From the NCBI GenBank assembly GCA_949710005.1, contig OX453272.1, positions 41,081,957-41,145,956 of the forward strand: a stretch of DNA of 64,000 bases, in the 5' to 3' direction. Shown here piece by piece: positions 9,095 to 19,338 of this stretch (its first letter is position 1; each line of letters opens with the position of its first letter). The position numbers were made by a program, and so were the translations under genes. The stretch comes from Ricordea florida (lineage: Eukaryota; Cnidaria; Anthozoa; Corallimorpharia; Ricordeidae). The notes beneath the pieces were generated by a model, which worked only from the letters and a program-made list of their open reading frames with translations, was not told where the DNA came from and did no database searches.

Positions 9095-10711
9095 TCAGGT
9101 ATTGCGTAAGAGGGTTTTGTTTCTGTGGCGGCAAGAAGACACAAGCTCATTACGTTTGTTTAGCGTGGATAGTTCGGGTCGGCAGATGATTAGGAATTTT
9201 TCTTTGAGGCAGAGGTTACATCTTTTGCTTGAGCTGTTATATGGCGAGTGTGAAGACAGGATCCGCCAGGAAATAAAGTGTTCAATGTTGTTGTCTTTAA
9301 GGGTCCATATGTGTTTGCTGAGTTCGGTGGAGTTTCTGTGTTTAACGTGGCGGAAAGATGCGGTGTGGTTTCTGTATCTCGTTTTGAAGTCGTTTTCCGT
9401 AAGTCCGATGTAGGTTTGGGACGTCTTGTTGTCTTTGCGCGTAACGGTGGCTTGGTAGATTACCGATGGTTGTAGGCAGTTTCCGTTGAGCGGGCAATTG
9501 TTCTTTTGTCGGCAGTTGCATGTCTTTCTTTCTTTAGTGTTAGCGGCGGTAGCATCGTTGGTTTGTGTAGATGTGGTTAAGATGCGTTTATTATGGTTGT
9601 CGATTATTTGTTTAGTGTTGTTCATGCAGCTGTAACTGATCTTGATGGTGTTGCGGTTGAAGATTTTGCGGAGCTCGTGGTCTTTTGGGAAGTGCTTATC
9701 TATTAGAGCGAGGAATTTGTGTCCGATGTTAGTACTTGTGTTCTTGCTGAAAGGGGGGTTGTACCACAGGATGTTACTGCGTTGACGGTTTTTACGCTTG
9801 TTAGGTGTGGGTGGTTCGTAGTGTAGGGTGTAGCTGTATCCGCTTTCGTTGAGTGCTTTCTGGTATGGGGGGGCGGCTTGGTCAAAGGATGCTTTGTCGG
9901 ATGATAGGGATGATAGTCGTTTGTTGATGCCAGGGGGAATGTTCTTTGTAGTGATTGGCGGGTGGTTGCTCTCGCGGTGGACGTACTGCAGTGTGGTATT
10001 CGGCTTTGTGAAGGGCTTATAGGTGTTTTGGTTGAGGTTGAATGTGACATCCAGGAAGTTAATTATCTGCTTGTTAGCTTCTATGGTAATGCGTAGTCCG
10101 TTGTTTTTAAAGACCCGGCATATTTCTTTCTTGATGTTTTCTGTGTCTCTAGGTGTGGTGTTAGTGGTCGCCAGTCCGTCGTCTCGGTAGAGTCCTACGT
10201 TAATATTAAGGTGTTGCAGCTGGGATAGGAGAAAACTGCCTACAAGCTCGCATGTTTCCGCGCCGTCGTAGCTGCCCATTGTGACGTCAAATGCTGCGTT
10301 GCCTTTCTTTTGCCAGGGTTGTTTCTTGTGGATTAGGATGGAACTTTTAGCATGGATTATGATGTTTCTTTCGTGTGTGGTGATGTTGTCGTGGGCTGAG
10401 GCGAAGTCGAGTGCTTTGTTAAGGAGGTCTTGGCTGATTGATGGGTAGAATTCTTCAATGTCGAAGCAGATGAAGTTGAGGTGATGTTTGTCTTTGATGG
10501 CTTTGAACCAGTCGATTACAGATGCGGTGTTTTTCCATTGATTAAAGTTGCATTTTCTTGCGATGTTACTGTTGATACGATCGAGAATCCTTTTGCTGAC
10601 TTTGCCTATTTCGGATTTCGTTGGGTTGATTAGTCTGCAGGTCGGTTTGTTAGCGAAGTTAGGCTTGTGGTCTTTAAGTGTTACGAAGGCGTCTATTTCG
10701 GCTGTAGCGAA
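9095..10711 (-). CDS. Penelope-like reverse transcriptase / GIY-YIG endonuclease, N-terminus missing
   Basis: The frame is open from the AT repeat at about 10711 to the stop at 9095, more than 530 codons. The first in-frame ATG is only at 10279, inside the RT domain, so the true start is lost. RT motif A is FICFDIEEFYPSI (around 10460-10420). The catalytic box is GLYRDDGLA, followed by NFLDVTFNL. C-terminal features are a Cys-rich CNCRQKNNCPLNGNC and the GIY-YIG-type TYIGLTENDFKTRYRNH, the endonuclease used for integration. No internal stop or frameshift is seen in the remaining part. Confidence 0.85.
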   Translation of the reverse strand, partial: FATAEIDAFVTLKDHKPNFANKPTCRLINPTKSEIGKVSKRILDRINSNIARKCNFNQWKNTASVIDWFKAIKDKHHLNFICFDIEEFYPSISQDLLNKALDFASAHDNITTHERNIIIHAKSSILIHKKQPWQKKGNAAFDVTMGSYDGAETCELVGSFLLSQLQHLNINVGLYRDDGLATTNTTPRDTENIKKEICRVFKNNGLRITIEANKQIINFLDVTFNLNQNTYKPFTKPNTTLQYVHRESNHPPITTKNIPPGINKRLSSLSSDKASFDQAAPPYQKALNESGYSYTLHYEPPTPNKRKNRQRSNILWYNPPFSKNTSTNIGHKFLALIDKHFPKDHELRKIFNRNTIKISYSCMNNTKQIIDNHNKRILTTSTQTNDATAANTKERKTCNCRQKNNCPLNGNCLQPSVIYQATVTRKDNKTSQTYIGLTENDFKTRYRNHTASFRHVKHRNSTELSKHIWTLKDNNIEHFISWRILSSHSPYNSSSKRCNLCLKEKFLIICRPELSTLNKRNELVSSCRHRNKTLLRNT

Positions 10712-10770
10712 TATATATTTATATATATATATATATAAATATATATATATTTATATATATATATATATCT
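10712..10770. repeat. AT-rich microsatellite truncating the Penelope element
   Basis: Alternating TA with a few TTTA interruptions. Coding sequence of the retroelement stops abruptly at its edge. Confidence 0.85.
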
Positions 10771-12780
10771 ATATTTTAAAGGTGTCCGTTCGCAGGCCAG
10801 GTTACCTGGCAACATTACTTCATGTGAATTTCCGCCATTTCGAATTCCGTGAATGATGTTTTGAAAATAATGTGCATTTTGTGGAAGCCGATTTCACTAA
10901 CCCTGGAAGTACATCTCAGCAAGAAGATCTCCGAGATATACAAGAAAGAGCGGCGAGGGATCGTCGTCGAGTAAGTTTGAATGCCGCAAAAATCAGCGCA
11001 CGGGAAGCGGCGACTCAAAGAATAGATTAAGAAACTACGGTAGGGACGATAACAAGAGACATCGCGGCAGAGACAACAACTGCTCGCTCAAAAAAGGCAA
11101 AGAAACAGCAAGAAAAAGGACCAGGAATGCAATCAAGTTAGATGGGAAATTGAATTTGTTATAGATAGTAACAAAAACTCGTTTTAGCTATACAGGACAT
11201 GAGAGACTTAGAACGGAAACCGAGAAGGAACGACTTCAAAAAGATTGAGATACACTGGAAAATATGATAATCACAAGGCAAACTGCAATGAAAACAGATT
11301 CAGAATTTAAGGAAAATCATGGCAACAGCGCACAGACAGAATCAGAGGACGAACGAGGAAACAGATTACCATATCGTCGTGAAAAAAGTTTCAGGAAAGG
11401 GGAAACAGAAACCAACCGCAAAGAAATGAAAGATGACAGTCACGTAATATTTATACTGCAATGAGAATGCAGGTAGGTATTTTTCGTAGTGAAACGATTG
11501 CCTTCCGTTTTTAAAGAAATTCCCAATACAGAGGTTGCAGTTGTGATAGCAATTATTTATAATTATGTGATCTGATATAATTGCAACAGTGAAAATATAT
11601 TGTAGATTTGTTTGATGTAGCACTTTATGTTCAGCATTTTCAACAGAAAACATACCAAACAATAAGTGACTGGTTCTGCAGTATTATCAGTGATCAGTGC
11701 AAGTATTTGTAAATAAAGCAGTTGTCATTACTGACTTCTGAGTAGTATTTCTCTTTGCTATATTTCTTTCCTATATATATGTATTAAGTAATTACAAGGT
11801 TTCGTGGGGACAAACAAGTTCCATAGCCATTTCAAAATGGGTTTTTACCTTTGAGTTCCAAGTATCCCTGGGAGTTACTCTCTTAGCCCCTACCCTTTTC
11901 CCACAAATGAAAAGTTAATTTAAGCCCTATATTGCAAAATTAGGCGTAACATCTTAACCTTTTTCCTTAATGCTGTTTAAATCATTTTTATGATGTCAAA
12001 TACAAATATTTAATGACAACCACAATACACAGTTGACCTTTTTCATTAGAAAAACTCTATAAGGGAGAAACTGAAGTTTGTAATGCTAAAATTTTTAGTG
12101 ATCTTTCTTATATATTCATTGCAAGGGTGCTGTATGTAATAACAAGTCTTTGAAGTTTCCTAAATGGCCTATACTTTCAGTCATGATTTTCCACACTAAC
12201 TGTATGGACAAATAACTGCACTAGCATGATTGCCACAGGTAAGAAAATGGTAAGGGAAAAAAATTCTTCAAGGTCAGTGAAAAGTCAGGGAATTTCAAAT
12301 CAACTAAGGGAAAGTTTAAGTATTTGAGAGAATTAAGGGAAAAGTGAAATTTAAGACTACTAATTTATTTCTTGCCAATTTAGTGATGGTTTGGTGTGGT
12401 CAAGAATGTGACATGAAATGTGTTGGATTGGTAGAATTAAATGGCTGATTACCTGATTTTGGGTATCCAAGAAAATCAATCCTTCTTCCATAACCTTGTT
12501 ATTTTAAGAAACTATAAATCCATGTACACTGTATGTGAATTTCGGAAAGCATATTAAATAAATGGGTGGAGAGGTAGGCTGTTAGGAGAGGTTGGAGGCC
12601 ATTACCAGGACTAATTTTGGACTTTTCTAATTTAGTTGGAAAGGGAAATTTTACATTTGTCAGGGAAATGTAAGGGAATTTCAAGATCCTGTGGCTGTGC
12701 AACCATGACTTGATTATAAGTCTAAACTGAAGAATAAATGGTATTGTTCATAGTTGAGTAATTTTTACCACCTCTGATAC
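10771..12780. other. No gene recognised
   Basis: AT-rich sequence of presumed mobile origin. A plus-strand stretch at about 10930-11140 reads as Arg/Glu-rich protein fragments (ERAARDRRRVS, SAREAATQRI) broken by stops, reminiscent of a decayed transposon protein N-terminus. Nothing else could be assigned. Confidence 0.4.
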
Positions 12781-12994
12781 AAACCCTATTCAGAATAAAA
12801 CTGTATTGCTTGTAGTAGCAGAGGAACCTTTTCTCAGAACAGGACATACACCCCCACCCCATAACAGTATATTATGTTTAACATAAAAAATAACAATACC
12901 AGAAATTATAATAATAATAATAATGCAATAACAATAATCATAATAAATACAAAAAATGAGAAAATACAAAAAGTGATAATGATTTAGTAACCGA

Positions 12995-13201
12995 AGTAAA
13001 TACATAAATTGGGGTCTTATCCCTCATGAAAAACTATTATGAGTTCTTTAAAAACTAGCTTCGCGAGGTTTTGCGGGAGTCGTATTTCTAGTAGAACAAT
13101 AAGTAAATACATAAATTGGGGTTTTATCCCTCAGGAAAAACAATTACAAGTTCTTTAGAAACTAGCTTCGCGAGGTTTTGCGGGAGTCGTATTTCTAGTA
13201 A
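12995..13201. repeat. Tandem duplication, two units of about 107 bp
   Basis: Two near-identical copies start at AGTAAATACATAAATTGGGG (12995 and 13102), each ending with AACTAGCTTCGCGAGG and GCGGGAGTCGTATTTCTAG. Point differences show it is not a very recent event. Short (AAT)n runs lie on both sides. Confidence 0.75.
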
Positions 13202-13339
13202 TAATAATAATAATGAAAACTACATATCTCATGTTACAAATTTTATAAAAAAGGAGTGTGAACAAATGCCAAAAATGAAGTAATAATACAATATAGTATT
13301 ACGTTAAATGCAAAGATTGTAATTATAGCTTAGTCTACT

Positions 13340-13553
13340 AATAATGGTAATTGAACTAAGTCAGGAGCGAATCATACGCGTGATTTCAAATATCGAACGA
13401 GCGCGCATTCGCTCCTGACTAAGTGGAGTGCAATTTGGTTTGAAATCATACGCGTGATTTCAAATATCGAACGAGCGCGCAGCGTGAGTTCGATTTGAAA
13501 TCACAAGTATGATTTCAGACCAAAATTGCACGACACGAAGTTCAATTACCACT
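13340..13553. mobile_element. Foldback element with two internal direct repeats
   Basis: Outer ends GGTAATTGAACT and AGTTCAATTACC are inverted. Inside, AATCATACGCGTGATTTC with its following CAAATATCGAACGAGCGCGC occurs twice, and GTCAGGAGCGAAT is mirrored by ATTCGCTCCTGAC. No coding capacity. It lies next to the Crypton-type gene and could be unrelated to it. Confidence 0.5.
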
Positions 13554-15136
13554 TTATTACACCCAGTTTTGAAATCTCACAATTTAATAGTCCTAATACA
13601 ATTTTTTTGTTAGACAACTGCCAATATTTTATTGATCTTGTGGCCGGATTTTTAGAAAAAAAGCGGAACCGGAAACGCCTTCACATTTCAATACTGAAGT
13701 CATCTGTCAAAAACTCAGTCGAGCGTAACAAAGTCAAAAACATTTTTCATTCACTTCAAGCACGGTGCTCTAGAGAGCAAAACGCAGTCTTAACTTCAAC
13801 CTTTAGTCCTCGTCGTCGTCTGACTCAATGATGTAAGCTTTTCCTTTTTTCTGTGGTTGCGACTGGGAATTTTCGTTGTCTCTGGAGAAGAAATTGAAAG
13901 TACAGCCAGAGTAATAATACGAATTGACGGGAATATCGGCACAACTGGACGCTGCCATGCGGTACTGAAAACGCGAAGGAAAAGTGGGTGGAAATCCCGA
14001 AAAACTTGGTGGAAATCCAGCTGCCAGGAAATCAGGACTGGAGCCCATGGTCCGAGGCATTTGGCCTGGTTGTTGGACGTGATGAATCGGAGCGAGTGGA
14101 ACTCGCTGGTTTTGGATTGCCATTGCTTGACCCGTGGCTGTACTTGCAGTATCGTTAGGGACTTTGTTTGACACTTCTTTAAACCCACTGATAATGTGAG
14201 ACAACTCTTTCCTTTGATTCTCGTCTACTTGGTCGTAGTCGTCCAGCGAAGATTCACGTGCATGGCCTGTTATTTCACAGATGACATTTCGCGGTTGTCC
14301 AGAATTCTTTAGTTTAGAAACGAGTGTTTTCCTCATGCTGTGGTTTGTCAACTTCTTATTTGTCTTGAGACAGGAGGCCATGGATTTCATGATATTGCCT
14401 ATGGTGTTTTGTCCCATTCGGATTTTGGTGTACCAGACATTTGTTGATTTTGGACGACTGATAACGCTCAGATAGAGTGGCCCCGTGTTCTTTATTTCTT
14501 CGGGTCGCTTTGACAACCAAAGCTTGAAGAGCCGCACTGGATCGTTCTTTCCGCCATCCGTACTGTACATAACTTGTGGTGTGGTTCTTCGCCTGATTGT
14601 CAGACCGCCACTTCGTGTTTTGGTGAGACCTTCCCGGAACTCTAAAAGTTCAGTGCCATCTTCTTGCTGTCTGATGATAAAGTCCTCCACGTAAGCATCG
14701 TAGTGTTCCTGGCGACCTCGTAATCCCAGTTGCTCTGTTAAGTTTTTAAAGTTGACATTGGTCAACACCCTACCATTGAAGTCTCGCAACTGACCTTTTT
14801 CCCACAAGGCTGACTCTTCTGCTGGTGAAAGTGGCTGGGCTTTGTTTGGCCTTTTTCCTTTTCCCTGCTGGCGCAGAGAAAGCGCCTTTGCGTTGAGGGT
14901 TTCTTGTGACGCACGAAACTCCCTCGATTGCACGATGCTCACCGGGTCAGGGCTGGAAATAATTTTCGGACATTCACCGGTCAAGATGACCGGCCAAATA
15001 CATTTTAGCTCGGACATACCTCGTTTCTGGCCGGACAAATATAACATGTAATTTTCCCCTAAATTATATAATTTTTTTAACGAGGACTAGTGAGCAGCAC
15101 AAAGGAGAACTTTGTAGTTGTAACTATCAGTTTTAA

Positions 15137-15183
15137 TTCCGACGCGTTTCGTTTTAAACGCAGACTTCTTCAGGGAATGAATG
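15137..15183 (-). ncRNA. Hammerhead-like motif with degenerate helix II
   Basis: Minus strand: helix I strand AUUCC, core CUGAAGA, then a segment including GUCUGCGUUU, GAAA, a tiny CGCG loop, triplet GUC and helix I partner GGAAU. Core boxes and helix I fit a Penelope-type hammerhead, but I cannot form a good helix II. It may be an old Penelope terminus inside the TIR element. Confidence 0.4.
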
Positions 15184-15334
15184 TTACAACTTAGGATAGC
15201 ATATATATACACAAAATAACGCTACGTAATACACACGTGTAAGCGTGAAACTTCCCGTGGTAATGACTAATAGCATATACATGCTGTAGGCGTATGTTAC
15301 GAAAAACGCCTAAATTGCGGAATTGCGTGTTTTA

Positions 15335-15386
15335 TATTTTGGGGGCCAAACGATTAGCGCTAATCGTATGGCCCCCAAAATATAAA
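15335..15386. repeat. Long palindrome TTATATTTTGGGGGCC...
   Basis: TTTATATTTTGGGGGCC on the left is the inverse of GGCCCCCAAAATATAAA on the right, around the self-complementary centre CGATTAGCGCTAATCG. It would form a strong cruciform or hairpin. It is part of the TIR element's interior. Confidence 0.75.
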
Positions 15387-16795
15387 ATATTTTTAATTTG
15401 AGACCGGAAGTTCGCGAACCCCGCGCCCGATGTCTGTTTCAATTCGTGAATTGTAAGTAAACAACAGTTTAATTCAGTTCAGTTCTACTTCATTTTTTTA
15501 GATCAAAGTTCCGCAATATAGCGAGGTGTATACCGGTAGTAAACAACAGCATAGAAACTTTAGTTCACTTCAATATGATCGAGTGTGACCGGTCAACTTG
15601 ACCGGCAAGGCCAACGTTTGACCGGTCAAATCCCCAATCAGGCCGGACATTGTCCGTTGACCGGCCGTTATTTCCAGCCCTGCGGGTAGTTTTTTTCCTT
15701 TAAATACCGTTGAATGGCACTCTGCATGACTTTCAGAGATTCCGGTTCGTTATCATCTCCGTCCTTCTTTTTTACCTCGGCGTAGAACTTACTGAGGACC
15801 TTGTCAAGTTCTTCCGGAGCCATTTTTTCAATACATATATTTTCAACATGGCGGGACTGGCACCAGCTTCTAAACACGTTCATCCACTGTTTTGTGGAGC
15901 GACAGGTATTTTTATTCAAAGAGACTGACTTGAGCTCTTCTATTGCTTCACTCGAAACCACAGGAAACCTGGAAACATCTACTTCTGCTGTTGGCACAGG
16001 GTTTGTTGCTGTCTGGTTTTCATTTGTTTCTGTTATGTTGGAGTGTGGACCAGACGAATTTTGGGCCGACGTCGAGGAAGAATTGCCAAAATATTCATCA
16101 AAATAAACACTGAAATTTGGAAACTCGCCAAAATTTAGGTCTTCATCCAACAGGAGCTCATTGTCATCATTTAGGAACTGTAAGTAATTACATTTATCCA
16201 TTTTTGTAACGAAAACCAAACTTTTGTCAACAAAAGTTGCAAAATTTGTCACTCAGGGTCTTTCTGTCTTTCATTTTGCAAAAATTTGATTTGTTCATTT
16301 CAACAGGCCTGTAAATTTGATTGGTTGTTATATTTTTGTGTTTATTCTCATTGGCTGAAAAAAAGATGCGATTTAGAGCCTAAGATAGTGGGATTCGTGA
16401 ATAAATCACACTGCTGTGGCCAATCAAACTGCAGGGATCACCTGTGATTTCAAAATGGATGTAATAAATAAAAGAATATTTAAAACGTTCGGTGTTTATT
16501 AACGTGTTGGCGCTATTCTTATAGCGTAAATTATAATATATGACCTTTGTCTTTGGGACCTGCTCACGCAGGGGGTGGGTATTAGGTTAAGAAATTCTTC
16601 TAAAAAGCTTTCCGGTCTTGTTTTTCTAATAAAACCCTTATATTTAATCTAACAGACAAGCATCGCCTATTGTGGCATCTATCTAGGAAATCCTGCACCG
16701 TTGTTAATTCTGGCTCTGAGGCTCCATATACCACTAGTGCGTATGTGACATTAATTGGGTAAAACTATGGTCTTAAATAAAGAGTCTACCTCAAG

Positions 16796-16915
16796 CTAAC
16801 TACACCCCTCCTTCTGTAAAGATCTTATAACATATAAATATTTGTTGGCCTTACAAAGCTTACTTTTAACATGCTTATCAAATCTACAATCTTGCTGGAA
16901 ATTAAGACACGAGAC
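16796..16915 (-). pseudogene. Non-LTR retrotransposon reverse transcriptase fragment
   Basis: The minus strand reads FDKHVKSKLCKANKYLYVIRSLQKEGCS. This matches the post-catalytic region of many LINE polymerases (pattern K-H-V-x-x-x-x-x-K-A-N-K-x-L-Y-x-x-R-x-L-x-x-x-G). Only about 35 codons survive; upstream reading runs into a tandem repeat. Confidence 0.5.
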
Positions 16916-16924
16916 AGTGAGTTC

Positions 16925-16992
16925 GGGGCACTCTGGTATGTCGGCACTCTGGTATGTTGGCACTCTGGTATGTCGGTGTGGCACTCTGGTAT
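16925..16992. repeat. Short tandem repeat GGCACTCTGGTATGTC
   Basis: Four imperfect units of about 16-20 bases (GGCACTCTGGTATGTC/TTG). The repeat adjoins the LINE fragment. Confidence 0.8.
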
Positions 16993-18050
16993 CACGTCAG
17001 TATACATATCAGTTTGTCTCTAGCTTCTTTCGGAAAACAAGCTCCTTGCACTTACTGGGGTTATGTTTCATTAAGTTAATACTAGACACATTCTAAAAAC
17101 TTATTAACAAGTTCAGCTGCTGCGTCATTGTTCTTAAAAAAAGGAGCAAGAATTTTGCAGTCATCAGCATATTTAAATCAGAAGTTTCCTCCCTTCTACC
17201 ACTGTCGCCTCAGTGCGCATATGTGTGGCTTTAACATGCTACATTTTGACGTTGTCATTTCAAGCCACATCCCACAACCCTACCATTTTTCATCACATTG
17301 ATTTGTTATAGGGTTTTATTATAGAAAAGAAATTTTAATTAACAAGTACTTTTAACGATAGCGGCAATTGCATCTCTAGAGGGACACTGTCTATTTTTAA
17401 GTACAATCTTATTCTAGTCTTGAGGTCTCTTCAACATAATATTCGCTTTAGGTAATAGCATGCAGTTGAGTTTACAAAAACAGAACACGTGAACATTTGT
17501 GCACTAAAGAAATAATGAACAGCAGTATATAGAAAACTAAAGAGAAAAATGAATAATTACATATGAAAATAATAATGGGCAATCGAGGTGCAATTACTAG
17601 CTCAGCTATCATTCTCAACTTAAAATACAAATCATGGTACACTGGAAAGGATATTTGGCGAAATTGCATTCAGTTAAATTAAGTTAAATTAAGTTAAATA
17701 TGGCCGAACGTAGAGCCTGAAATGTACACTTCCTTCGCGGCCCGAAAGGCAACGCTCACATTGTAACGGATCCACTTTGGTTCTGCCGGGCAAAGATTTT
17801 TTACCATAGGTGGATTGGTCTTTCGTTCGCACTGCAGGTGCTATCCGTACAGGATTTGTACCGCTTATCTGCGGAAGGTCTTATCTGCTTCAGAAGCATA
17901 CAGCGTGTTTTATCCGAAACGCAATTTTTAAAGATTCGTGCATTCTGTGGGAATACACGTAACCGCTGTCTTTTGGTGATTATGGACCGGTATAATGATA
18001 AACAAATGAAAATACGAGTACCGCCTCAGTGTGAACAGGTGTAAAATCTA

Positions 18051-19139
18051 AACTTGCACGGATGTAAACCGCCAGAAAGTGACTTGAATCAAGTCAAAAG
18101 TGTTTCTTACTTTACCGTGGACTGATTCGTTGAAGTGAAGCAAAACCCAACCGTAAGATTGTGTTATATAATAGGTTTTATTCCACTGTTAGGACTGCGC
18201 ATGTGAAGTTACACGTGGCATTCGGATATTAAAAATAAAAGAAAAGTGAGTTGCGTTTACTTGTGTCCTCCATAATTATTATCCGTTTACAACAGATTGA
18301 TTAACAATATTTATGGCTGTTTAATAACTAACTCATGGGTTTTCTAAGAACCCGACATTACGTGTATACTTTATTTGCTTAACAGCCAAAAGCATGGAGC
18401 TCCGCAAATTAAGCAAATACCAATGTGTGCTCTACCGACTGAGCTAAAACACTGTATTACGTTAGCTTCTGTGGCCTTTTTCCATGAATTTTAAATTTCC
18501 TGAAAAATGTTAAAAACAAGTCAACATAAAAAAGAAAAGAAGAAAAATGGTTTGCTGCTGTAACTTGACTCAAATGAAATCTGAGTTCCATTGATTTATG
18601 GAGGAAAACAAGGAAGCACAGTAAAGTGAACAGTTGTCAAGGCTTAAACAGAGCAAGAAATAAGAACCAAACGGATTCTTGTTTTTGTGGAAACATTGCA
18701 GGATGCAGGTCGAAAATAACACAAAATCATCATGAAGCCAAAGGTCACAAAACCGAAGATAATCGCGTACACAAAATATACAAAGAAGAAGCAACAAGAG
18801 ATCATGGTAGTTTTGAACTACAGTGTTTACATGCGACAACGTGTAAAATAATTTTATCAACATTTCCTTCCTGTGCATTAGGTGCAGACATGTTTCAAGC
18901 CGTTAAATAAGGTCGGAGGGTCACTAGGTTTCACTGCTCTTACTCAGATTACCTTCCGAAATTCGCCTTTGAGATACTGAAAAACAAGTCTTTCTAAAAG
19001 ACCATTGTTGTCTATACTTTGATATCCAGTGACGATTGATTTCGGATATCAAATGACTCGGTGAAGCAGCATTCTACCTCAGTGTTATCAGTTCAACAGG
19101 AGTTTGCTGAGTGAACGGGACATCACTGCAATTACCAAC
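18051..19139 (+). other. 5' flank of lectin copy 3
   Basis: This segment recurs upstream of copies 4, 5 and 6 (for example ATATCCAGTGACG...GATTTCGGATATCAAATGA and CTCAGTGTTATCAGTTCAACAG just before exon 1). It probably holds the promoter and 5' UTR, but no TATA box can be placed with confidence. A minus-strand TAGCTCAGTCGGTAGAGC at 18429-18446 is a tRNA box A-like relic, repeated in decayed form upstream of other copies. Confidence 0.45.
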
Positions 19140-19338
19140 ATGACTGTTCAGAAGAACAATTCGTCTTGTTCACTAGGTACTCTCATTTCTGTTATGTCGG
19201 TTCTGTTTTACTGTGCTGGGTTTATCAGAGTTGAAATGAAGTTGAACCAGTATGAAGAGAGAATGAACGCTGTTGAACAAGCCGTGAAGACCAGAGTGAC
19301 AACAAACAGAGCGAGTGACTTGATCCCCAGTACAAACG
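19140..19338 (+). CDS. Copy 3 exon 1: membrane anchor and coil
   Basis: ATG in context AACATGACTG, then M-T-V-Q-K-N, a hydrophobic stretch [18 protein letters not shown] and a charged heptad-like segment ([20 protein letters not shown]). A short basic-poor N-terminus before the helix and no signal cleavage pattern suggest a type II orientation. The donor ACG/GTGAGT lies at 19339. The same Met is conserved in copies 4, 5 and 6, which supports this start over upstream alternatives. Confidence 0.8.

Larger units (their letters stand above)
8749..10711 (-). mobile_element. 5'-truncated Penelope-like retroelement
   Basis: On the minus strand the element has an open frame with reverse transcriptase and GIY-YIG nuclease motifs (9095-10711), then a hammerhead ribozyme (8973-9024), then a 3' tail ending at the TAA repeat. 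It breaks off upstream at an AT microsatellite near 10712, so the N-terminal part is missing. The order RT, GIY-YIG and hammerhead is diagnostic for Penelope-like elements. Confidence 0.85.
14948..15682. mobile_element. Non-autonomous TIR element inside the recombinase gene
   Basis: It has perfect 15-bp inverted ends CAGGGCTGGAAATAA and TTATTTCCAGCCCTG, flanked by CGGGT on both sides (14943-14947 and 15683-15687). The CAGGG...CCCTG ends suggest a hAT-like element, but 5-bp duplications are shorter than the usual 8. Subterminal repeats of GACCGGTCAA/TTGACCGG type occur at both ends. No transposase. It contains a hammerhead-like motif and a long palindrome listed separately. Confidence 0.8.
13803..16252 (-). 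pseudogene. Crypton-type tyrosine recombinase (DUF3504-like), split by an insertion
   Basis: The N-terminal half is 16252 to 15683 (MTNFATFVDK to RYLKEKNYP) and the C-terminal half 14947 to 13803 (VSIVQSREF to an acidic DDDED end). The C-terminal half carries the tyrosine recombinase signature TNHSMRKTLVSKLKNSG (H-x-x-R) and EITGHARESSLDDYDQ with the nucleophilic Tyr. The two halves are in the same frame once the 735-bp TIR element and one copy of its 5-bp duplication are ignored, so the insertion is what disabled it. Such genes mobilise Crypton DNA elements; some are domesticated. Total about 570 codons. Confidence 0.75.
16253..18050. other. Mostly unassigned intergenic DNA
   Basis: Apart from the LINE fragment and the short tandem repeat listed separately, and three GTTAAATTAA units near 17675-17700, I see nothing assignable. 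From about 18050 the sequence again matches the flank found upstream of the other lectin copies. Confidence 0.4.

Noticed and set aside
16925-16992. CRISPR-like repeat array
   Set aside because: The units are contiguous tandem repeats without spacers in a eukaryotic context.
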